In this document: positions 1-4,719 of the stretch, piece after piece
Layout: every line of letters begins with the position of its first letter
Position numbering within the stretch: the stretch's first letter is position 1
Program-made: the position numbers and the translations under genes
Origin: an uncultured Holophagales bacterium
GTDB taxonomy: Bacteria; Acidobacteriota; Thermoanaerobaculia; UBA5066
NCBI GenBank assembly: GCA_937864895.1
Contig: CALMDF010000398.1
Coordinates: 1 to 7,422, forward strand
Direction of reading: 5' to 3'
DNA: 7,422 nucleotides
The notes under the pieces: generated by a model
What the model was told of the DNA's origin: nothing
The model's input: only the letters and a program-made list of their open reading frames with translations
The model's database searches: none

Positions 1-177
1 CGGGGAGCGCCGGGGGATTTCCAGGGCCCGTTTTGGAGGAGGGTTAGGGCAGCCTGAGCTTGCGGGATGGGGGCGGAGACGAGGCTCGACCGTGAGGCCG
101 CGGCGGCTCGCCGGAGGCGGCGCTGGCCGGCAGGGGCATCAGGGGAGCACGGGAGCCGGTAGGGCGACGGGAAGTTC
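1..177. other. G-tract-rich upstream region, no gene supported
   Basis: No coding region can be supported here. The frame of the downstream beta-barrel gene has stops at 55-57 (TGA) and 160-162 (TAG). Another forward frame is open from base 2 but translates to Arg/Gly-rich sequence without recognisable family features. The forward strand carries many runs of three or more G (for example 2-5, 12-16, 41-43, 47-49, 64-66, 69-73, 133-136, 142-145, 151-153, 162-164, 169-171). The region could be a decayed or frameshifted 5' part of the downstream gene, or unrelated DNA joined by rearrangement or misassembly. The sequence alone does not decide. Confidence 0.45.
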
Positions 178-822
178 ATGGAGCTGCGCGTGGGCGCGCG
201 GCTGGGGCACCTCTGGACCGATCCCACGACGACGGAGGTGCTGGAGGACGAGAGCGTCTCCCGCGGCGCCGTGGTCGCAGCGTTCCGGGCGGACACCCGG
301 AACAACGTCCCGTTCCCGAGCAAGGGCGTCGCCCTGCGGACCACGATGGACTGGGAGCCCCCGAACCTGGGCTCGGACCAGAGCACGCGAAGGTTCTCCG
401 CCATCGGAATGGGTGCGGCTTCCCACGGCAAGAACGTCGTCCAGTTCCTGGCGGCAGGAGGCAGCCCCGTGAAGACCGAGCTGCCGTACTACGACTGGTT
501 CGAGCTGGGGGGGTTCCGCCGCCTCTCGGGCTACTCGCAGAGCGAGCTCCTGGGCCCCTACATGGCCTTCGGCTCGGTGACGTACCTCCGGGAGATCGGC
601 CGGTTCGCAAGCTCGATCATCGGTGGGGCGACGTACCTCGGCGTCTCCTTCGAGGCCGGAAACACCTGGACGGACGGCGCCGACGTGAGCTTCTCGGACC
701 TTCGGTACGCCGGGTCGGTCTTCGTCGGCGTCGACAACCCGCTCGGCCCGGTCTACGTCTCCTACGGCATCGCAGAGGGTTCCCGGCGCACGGTCGGCTT
801 CTCGCTCGGCGTGCCGTTCTGA
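178..822 (+). CDS. C-terminal beta-barrel of a patatin-like/BamA-type outer-membrane protein, probably 5'-truncated
   Basis: This 214-residue product looks like the end of an outer-membrane beta-barrel. It has alternating polar/hydrophobic strands, a GGFRRLSGY segment near residues 110-120, a strand with EAGNTW, and a final block with NPLGPVYVSYG ending in a terminal Phe (GVPF), the usual C-terminal signature recognised by the BAM machinery. The same series of blocks is familiar from the C-terminal barrel of bacterial patatin-like phospholipases (PlpD/type Vd) and related BamA-family (surface antigen) proteins. No patatin catalytic region, POTRA domain or signal peptide is present. The ATG at 178 is an internal-looking start: the preceding residues in frame (GDGKF) would continue a first strand, but a TAG at 160 blocks the frame and there is no good ribosome-binding site. 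Most likely it is the 3' remnant of a longer gene, broken by frameshift, decay or sequence error; a stand-alone small barrel protein is less likely. It converges on the small membrane protein gene with a 21-nt gap. Confidence 0.6.
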   Translation: MELRVGARLGHLWTDPTTTEVLEDESVSRGAVVAAFRADTRNNVPFPSKGVALRTTMDWEPPNLGSDQSTRRFSAIGMGAASHGKNVVQFLAAGGSPVKTELPYYDWFELGGFRRLSGYSQSELLGPYMAFGSVTYLREIGRFASSIIGGATYLGVSFEAGNTWTDGADVSFSDLRYAGSVFVGVDNPLGPVYVSYGIAEGSRRTVGFSLGVPF

Positions 823-843
823 GGTGACGGTGGGCGGGCGCGT

Positions 844-1338
844 TCAGCGCGCGCGGACGAAGGAGACGTCGAAGGACTGCCGCTCGACTGCCTGGAAGTA
901 GACGCCCCGGAGCTGGTCGGCCGCCGGGTCGTACGCGAGCGTGTAGGTCGAGCCGGGGTAGTTCACGTCGCGCAGCTCGACGAAGACCTTCACCGCCGCC
1001 TCGTCGCGCCAGGCTCTCGCCTGCGCGACGTGGATCGGGTTCGGGTTCAGGTAGGCGGCGTCGAGGGTCCCGTCCTCCCGGGCGCTCCGGATGTCGAGGA
1101 CGTAGCCTCCGTCCTGCCGGAGCCAGGGCCCCGTGATCGCCTGATACTCGCCCGGCGCCGTCGTCGCCGCGGCGACGGGGGCCGTCTCGGGAGGGGCGGC
1201 GGAGTCGACCCTCCCTCGCGAGAGGAACAAGGCCGCGGCGAGGGCGAGCGCTACGACGGCTCCCGCGAGCAGCGCGAAGCGCCGGCGGGACGGGGCCTCG
1301 GCGGCACGGCTCTCCCGGGCCTTCCGCTTCCGGGTCAC
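844..1338 (-). CDS. small membrane-anchored protein of unknown function, coupled to the HAD hydrolase
   Basis: Not recognised as a named family. The 164-residue product has an Arg/Lys-rich N-terminus (about residues 2-20), one hydrophobic segment (about 21-39), an Ala/Pro/Thr-rich linker (about 46-63) and a C-terminal globular domain of about 100 residues. The basic N-terminus followed by a membrane helix predicts a cytoplasmic tail with the domain in the periplasm. The domain looks well folded, with segments GGYVLDI, LDAAYLNPNPIHV, VELRDVNYPGSTYTL and LRGVYFQAVERQSFDV; no cysteine or evident catalytic triad is seen. The GTG start at 1338 is chosen because its GTGA overlaps the stop codon of the upstream HAD gene, a classic translational-coupling arrangement, and because the in-frame sequence further upstream is low-complexity Arg/Pro sequence antisense in style. 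No strong ribosome-binding site precedes it, consistent with coupling. It is probably co-expressed with the HAD hydrolase and acts beside it at the cell envelope (inference). Confidence 0.75.
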   Translation of the reverse strand: MTRKRKARESRAAEAPSRRRFALLAGAVVALALAAALFLSRGRVDSAAPPETAPVAAATTAPGEYQAITGPWLRQDGGYVLDIRSAREDGTLDAAYLNPNPIHVAQARAWRDEAAVKVFVELRDVNYPGSTYTLAYDPAADQLRGVYFQAVERQSFDVSFVRAR

Positions 1339-2324
1339 CGCGTCGCCGGGAAAACCGACTTCCAGTCGTCCTTCATGCTCACGATTCTCCACCCCTTCCC
1401 GGGCGCCTCGTCGAGCGCCTTGTCGAGGCGCCCGAACGGGGACTTCCGGTCGTAGGCGTACTCCCGCTCGGCGTCGTCGTGGCGGAGGATCAGGCCGAGG
1501 CGCGGGCCGGGTCCGGCCGTCGTCCACTCGAGCATCTGGAAGTCGCCGTCCGAGTTGCCGAAGGCGAGGATGGGGCGGCGCCCTATGAACTTCTGGATCC
1601 CGACGGCCTTTCCCGCCTTGTCGTCGACGAAGTCGACCTTCGGGAGGCGGACGATGGCCGGCACCCCTTCCTTCACGCGGTACTCGGTCGCGATCGTCGA
1701 CCCGACGACCTGCTCCGGCGGGACGCCGTAGACCCGCTCGGAGAAGCTCCGGATCATCTCGACGCCTCCGCCGGAGACCAGGTACGTCTTGAACCCGTTC
1801 GCGCGCAGGTACGCGAGGAGCTCGAGCATCGGCTGGTAGACGGTCTCGGTGTAGGGGCGTCCGAAGCGCGGGTGCCGGGCCTTAGCGAGCCAGTCGGAGA
1901 CGGTGGCCGCGAACTCGTCCGTCGTCATCCCGGCGTGCGTCGCGACGAGGAGGTCGAGGAGCCCCTTCTCGCCGGCGGCGGCGAGGGCCTTCAGGTCGCC
2001 GGAGAGCACGGCCGAGAACGGCGGCGTCGTCTTCCACTCCGGGTGCTGCGGTGCGAGCGCCTTCACTCGGTCGAGCGCGAAGGCGAGCTGGACGTACATC
2101 GGCTGCTCGGCCCAGAGGGTCCCGTCGTGGTCGAAGACGGCGATGCGCTCGGCCTCCGGCACGAAGCGCGGCGAGTTCGGGGTGGTGACGTCGCGGACGA
2201 AGGAGATGATCGCCCGCCTGGCGGCCGTGTCGTTCCAGCTCGGAAGCGGGTCGACGGACCCGGCCCGGGCGACACCGGTCACGAGGACGGAGGCGAGCAG
2301 GAATGTTTTCAGTGCGGCTCTCAT
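1335..2324 (-). CDS. exported HAD-superfamily hydrolase (phosphatase-like)
   Basis: A 329-residue haloacid-dehalogenase-superfamily hydrolase, a group that mostly cleaves phosphoesters through an aspartyl-phosphate intermediate. All four motifs are visible: motif I DHDGT (nucleophile D65, general acid/base D67), motif II Ser184 in LVSGGG, a motif III lysine candidate in DDKAGK (K236 or K239), and motif IV GNSDGD (D259, D261). The helical insertion between motifs I and II (about residues 75-170) is a cap domain. The N-terminus has a signal-peptide pattern (basic MRAALK, hydrophobic core, cleavage expected after VARA, residue 21), so it should act in the periplasm. The ATG at 2324 is preferred over an in-frame ATG at 2360 because AAAGGAA lies 7 nt upstream (2331-2337) and because the signal peptide then begins correctly. 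The TGA stop overlaps the GTG start of the small membrane protein. The protein resembles secreted HAD phosphatases related to the phosphoserine-phosphatase group; the substrate cannot be read from sequence. Confidence 0.9.
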   Translation of the reverse strand: MRAALKTFLLASVLVTGVARAGSVDPLPSWNDTAARRAIISFVRDVTTPNSPRFVPEAERIAVFDHDGTLWAEQPMYVQLAFALDRVKALAPQHPEWKTTPPFSAVLSGDLKALAAAGEKGLLDLLVATHAGMTTDEFAATVSDWLAKARHPRFGRPYTETVYQPMLELLAYLRANGFKTYLVSGGGVEMIRSFSERVYGVPPEQVVGSTIATEYRVKEGVPAIVRLPKVDFVDDKAGKAVGIQKFIGRRPILAFGNSDGDFQMLEWTTAGPGPRLGLILRHDDAEREYAYDRKSPFGRLDKALDEAPGKGWRIVSMKDDWKSVFPATR

Positions 2325-2330
2325 CAGGGG

Positions 2331-2337
2331 TTCCTTT
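2331..2337 (-). promoter_or_regulatory. ribosome-binding site fixing the HAD hydrolase start
   Basis: AAAGGAA on the minus strand, ending 6 nt before the ATG at 2324. It favours this start over the in-frame ATG at 2360, which lies inside a GC-rich hairpin. Confidence 0.65.
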
Positions 2338-2350
2338 CTCGTGGGCCGAT

Positions 2351-2386
2351 GGGGCCGCACCCGCCCTGGACGGACGGGGCGGCCCC
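2351..2386 (-). other. GC-rich hairpin in the leader of the HAD hydrolase gene
   Basis: GGGGCCGC (2351-2358) pairs perfectly with GCGGCCCC (2379-2386). Inside it CCCG (2360-2363) pairs with CGGG (2375-2378), leaving one bulged base (2359) and an 11-nt loop (2364-2374). The 12 GC pairs lie 26 nt upstream of the HAD start codon and just outside its ribosome-binding site. No T-tract follows on the minus strand, so it does not look like a terminator. It could be an mRNA-stabilising or translation-modulating leader element, or simply chance pairing in GC-rich DNA. Confidence 0.45.
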
Positions 2387-2394
2387 GGGGTCTG

Positions 2395-2406
2395 CCGGAC
2401 GTCCGG
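2395..2406. promoter_or_regulatory. 12-bp perfect palindrome upstream of the HAD gene
   Basis: CCGGACGTCCGG is a perfect 12-bp palindrome about 70 nt before the HAD start. Its position suits a protein-binding site in the promoter region, but no convincing -35/-10 pair was found around it. In GC-rich DNA a short palindrome of this size can occur by chance. Confidence 0.25.
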
Positions 2407-2540
2407 TCCCGGCACTGCTTGGAGCCGGCGGTCAGCTAGCTCGTAGAACTGCGCCCATCCATCGAATCCGAATTTGGGCAGCGCGACGGGAAATCTTGAG
2501 ATCCCAGCCTTCTCGGCGTAAGCGGCCGGAACGCCGATCC
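2407..2540. other. intergenic region upstream of the HAD gene, no gene seen
   Basis: Together with the flanking elements this is a roughly 264-nt gap between the HAD start (2324) and the sulfatase stop (2589). It is somewhat less GC-rich than the genes around it. Only short dyads were noticed (AGCTAGCT at 2434-2441; CGGCGT at 2514-2519 with ACGCCG at 2531-2536). A promoter for the HAD unit is expected here, but I could not place it with confidence. Confidence 0.5.
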
Positions 2541-2577
2541 GAAAATCAAACCCGACCAGGGCCGAGCCCTGGTCGGG
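2541..2577 (-). terminator. intrinsic terminator of the sulfatase unit
   Basis: CCCGACCAGGGC (2551-2562) and GCCCTGGTCGGG (2566-2577) form a perfect 12-bp stem with a 3-nt loop. Read on the minus strand it is followed by TTTGATTTTC (2550-2541), a U-rich run. It starts 12 nt after the sulfatase stop codon. This is a textbook Rho-independent terminator, so the HAD gene downstream probably has its own promoter. Confidence 0.9.
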
Positions 2578-2588
2578 CCGAGGTCAGC

Positions 2589-4205
2589 TCACTTGCCCGG
2601 GCCGATGGCCCCATTCGAGAGCTGTTCCATGATCGCGTCCAGGTTCATAGATCCGCTTCGCTGGCTCGGCGGGTACTCCTTGAACGACTGCACGAATTGA
2701 CCGACGACTGCCTGCGCCGGGACCAGCGTCCAGAGCTTGTCGGCCTGCCAGCGGCGGTACAAGTCTGACTCGAACGGCGCGCGCTCGAACGGGTCTGCAC
2801 GCAGGTTCACGACCAGCGGGACGTTGGCGCTGGTGCGCTTGCCGCTGAACAGGTTGCCTTCGATCCACGAGAAGTTGATCTTCCAGTCGTCGTAGCGGAT
2901 CGCGTTCAGGCCAGCGTTGTCGTCGAAGTAGAAGATCTCGCGGCGCGGACCCGCATCCACTTCACCCTTGAAGCGGGGCATGAAGTTGTAGCCGTCGAGA
3001 TGGTTCTTGAAGGTCTTTTCGCCCACCTTCAATCCGGTGAGCAGCTCCTGCTTGACGTTGGGATCGCCCGCCGCTGCCAGGAACGTCGGCAGCCAGTCTT
3101 CCTGGGAAAAGGTGTCGTTGATGATCGTGTTCGGCTTGATCACGCCGGGCCAGCGCACGATGCCCGGCACGCGGAATCCGCCTTCGAAGGTCGTACCCTT
3201 CTCGCCCCTGAACGGCACCATGCCGCCGTCGGGCCAGCTGAAGGCTTCCGCGCCGTTGTCGCTGGTGAAGACGACGATCGTATTGTCCACGACCCCGAGG
3301 TCGTCGAGCTTCTTCAGGAGCGTGCCGACTAGCGAGTCGAGTTCCATCATGCCGTCGGCGAAGAGCCCGTAGCCGCTCTTGTCCTTCCACTTCGGGGACA
3401 GGTGGGTCCAGACGTGCATGCGAGTGCTGTTGAACCACAGGAAGAACGGCTTCTTCGCCTTGACCGAGCGGTCCATGAAGTCGACCGAGCGCGCGACGAG
3501 GTCTTCGTCGACGGTTTCCATCCGCTTTCGCGTCAGCGGTCCGGTGTCCTTGCAGCTCTGCTTGCCCCACCTGCCGAAGCGCGGCACTTCCGTTGGGTCA
3601 TCGACGTTCGTGGCCTTGCAGTCCAGCACGCCGCGCGGGCCGAACTGCGCATGGAAAGCTGGGTCCTTCGGGTAGTCGGGATCTTCCGGCTCCTCCTCCG
3701 CATTGAGGTGGTAGAGGTTGCCGTAGAACTCGTCGAAGCCGTGCACGGTCGGCAGGAATTCGTTGCGGTCGCCGAGATGATTTTTGCCGATCTGCGCGGT
3801 CACGTAGCCGTGGGGCTTCAGGAGCTGCGCGATCGTCGGGTCCTTGTCCTGAAGACCCTGTCGCGCGCCCGGCAAGCCGACCTTGAGCAGCCCGGTGCGG
3901 AACGGTGACTGGCCGGTAATGAATGCGGCACGACCGGCGGTGCAGCTCTGCTGCCCGTAGTAGTCGGTGAACAGCGCACCTTCGCGCGCGATCCGGTCGA
4001 TGTTCGGCGTACTGCCGCCCATCATCCCGCGGTGGTAGGCGCTGATGTTCCAGATGCCCACGTCGTCGGTCATGATGACCAGGACGTTGGGCTTCTTCGC
4101 CGCCGCCTTGGCGGGCGCCTGGGCCAGAGCCGGCGCGGCGGCGATCGCCAGGGCCATCGAGGCCGTGGCCGAAACGAGGAATCTTCGGAGGAATCGGGTG
4201 CTCAT
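2589..4205 (-). CDS. exported arylsulfatase (type I, formylglycine-dependent)
   Basis: A 538-residue sulfatase of the alkaline-phosphatase superfamily, expected to hydrolyse sulfate esters in the periplasm. The signal peptide has a basic start, a hydrophobic core and probable cleavage after APALA (residue 28). The catalytic signature CTAGR is at residues 88-92; Cys88 would be oxidised to formylglycine, and CxAxR is an accepted variant of CxPxR. Metal-binding residues are visible as D47-D48 in MTDD and D316-N317 in TSDNGA; other expected active-site residues are R92, K141 and H143 in GKNHLG, H264, and K336 in RGEKGT. Length and C-terminal blocks (HLDGYN, REIFYF, LRADPFERA, VPAQAVVGQF) match a common bacterial arylsulfatase subfamily. 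The start is supported by AAGGAG (4215-4220), 9 nt before the ATG. It lies 15 nt downstream of the single-domain response regulator on the same strand and ends in an intrinsic terminator. Codon use is less GC-extreme than the neighbours (GAA, AAT, CAT, GGT and CTG appear often), hinting at a different origin. No formylglycine-generating enzyme is in the window, and the natural substrate is unknown. Confidence 0.95.
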   Translation of the reverse strand: MSTRFLRRFLVSATASMALAIAAAPALAQAPAKAAAKKPNVLVIMTDDVGIWNISAYHRGMMGGSTPNIDRIAREGALFTDYYGQQSCTAGRAAFITGQSPFRTGLLKVGLPGARQGLQDKDPTIAQLLKPHGYVTAQIGKNHLGDRNEFLPTVHGFDEFYGNLYHLNAEEEPEDPDYPKDPAFHAQFGPRGVLDCKATNVDDPTEVPRFGRWGKQSCKDTGPLTRKRMETVDEDLVARSVDFMDRSVKAKKPFFLWFNSTRMHVWTHLSPKWKDKSGYGLFADGMMELDSLVGTLLKKLDDLGVVDNTIVVFTSDNGAEAFSWPDGGMVPFRGEKGTTFEGGFRVPGIVRWPGVIKPNTIINDTFSQEDWLPTFLAAAGDPNVKQELLTGLKVGEKTFKNHLDGYNFMPRFKGEVDAGPRREIFYFDDNAGLNAIRYDDWKINFSWIEGNLFSGKRTSANVPLVVNLRADPFERAPFESDLYRRWQADKLWTLVPAQAVVGQFVQSFKEYPPSQRSGSMNLDAIMEQLSNGAIGPGK

Positions 4206-4214
4206 CTGCTCTTT

Positions 4215-4220
4215 CTCCTT
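4215..4220 (-). promoter_or_regulatory. ribosome-binding site of the sulfatase gene
   Basis: AAGGAG on the minus strand, 9 nt before the sulfatase ATG and immediately after the stop codon of the receiver gene. It is the strongest Shine-Dalgarno match noticed in the window, so the sulfatase can be translated efficiently without coupling. Confidence 0.7.
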
Positions 4221-4643
4221 CTATCTGATGGGTTGAGCGGGGGTTGGCTCGGTGGTCCGGCTTGAGCTGGAGACGGAAGCAAGGCCGGAGGCGATCGCCG
4301 CGAGGAGCGTCTCCTCGTCGACGGGCTTCAGCAGGTAGGCGGTGGCGCCGGCCGCCAGCGCGCGACTCCTCGTCTCGGGCTGGTCGTGGCCGGTGACGAT
4401 GACGACGGGAATCCGGTCCCCGGCGAGGGCGAGCCGCGTGAGCACCTCGAGACCGTCCATCCCCGGCATGTGAAGGTCCAGCAGGAGGCAGTCCGGCTCG
4501 TGGTCCGCGAGGGACTCGAGGAAGTCCGCGCCGGACGGGAACGTCTCCACGTCGTGCCCCGTCGAGCGGAACAGCCGTCGGAAGGCGTTCCGGACGGGCT
4601 CCTCGTCGTCCACGACGGCGATGAGAGGCCTGGTTCGGGACAT
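4221..4643 (-). CDS. single-domain response regulator (CheY/FixJ-like receiver)
   Basis: A 140-residue stand-alone receiver domain. The acidic pocket is D12-D13, the phospho-acceptor D56 in LLLDLHMPGMDG, the switch Thr T84 in VIVTGH, and the conserved Lys K106 in LLKPVD. It is followed by a roughly 20-residue Ser/Thr/Pro-rich tail and no output domain, so any effect must come through protein contact or by taking phosphate from a kinase. The sequence is of the FixJ-receiver type, similar in layout to the receiver of the regulator at 6576. The ATG at 4643 is chosen because the receiver fold begins just after it; in-frame sequence further upstream is antisense to the kinase gene. There is no good Shine-Dalgarno sequence before it, so translation may be leaderless or weak. 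It is probably the first gene of a unit with the sulfatase and is divergent from the kinase gene. It is the natural candidate for a second phosphorylation target of that kinase (inference). Confidence 0.88.
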   Translation of the reverse strand: MSRTRPLIAVVDDEEPVRNAFRRLFRSTGHDVETFPSGADFLESLADHEPDCLLLDLHMPGMDGLEVLTRLALAGDRIPVVIVTGHDQPETRSRALAAGATAYLLKPVDEETLLAAIASGLASVSSSSRTTEPTPAQPIR

Positions 4644-4680
4644 CTGAAGAGAGGATGGGGAGTCCTCGCAGTCCGCGGTA

Positions 4681-4696
4681 TTGGACCTTGGTCCAA
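4681..4696. promoter_or_regulatory. 16-bp dyad in the divergent control region, candidate operator
   Basis: TTGGACC (4681-4687) and GGTCCAA (4690-4696) form a perfect 7-bp inverted repeat around a 2-nt TT spacer. It sits in the 76-nt region between the divergent receiver-sulfatase and kinase-regulator units. Symmetric sites of this size are typical of dimeric regulators, and the LuxR-type regulator encoded at 6576 is an obvious candidate ligand (inference). A second, weaker dyad, GAGGA (4651-4655) with TCCTC (4663-4667), lies nearer the receiver gene. Confidence 0.5.
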
Positions 4697-4709
4697 CGCC
4701 CGGTAAGAT
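4681..4709 (+). promoter_or_regulatory. possible sigma70-type promoter of the kinase-regulator unit
   Basis: TTGGAC (4681-4686) and TAAGAT (4704-4709) are separated by 17 nt. The -10 match is fair (4 of 6) and the -35 match poor beyond TTG. Transcription would start about 5-10 nt later, almost at the ATG (4720). The -35 element coincides with the left half of the 16-bp dyad, so a bound regulator would block or reposition RNA polymerase. The call rests on spacing and location only. Confidence 0.35.
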
Positions 4710-4719
4710 AAAGAGAGCG

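Noticed and set aside
133..171. G-quadruplex motif
   Set aside because: Five G tracts are present, but any set of four includes an 8-nt loop, outside the usual 1-7 rule. It is kept only as a remark on base composition.
1339..1527. N-terminal extension of the small membrane protein (start at 1527)
   Set aside because: The extension lies within the HAD coding sequence in another frame and is Arg/Pro-rich. The GTG overlapping the HAD stop gives a sensible basic tail plus membrane helix.
1479..2768. Plus-strand open frame of 429 codons
   Set aside because: It is antisense to the HAD gene, crosses the terminator and enters the sulfatase gene. Its composition is Arg/Glu/Val-rich shadow sequence; the opposite strand has clear HAD motifs.
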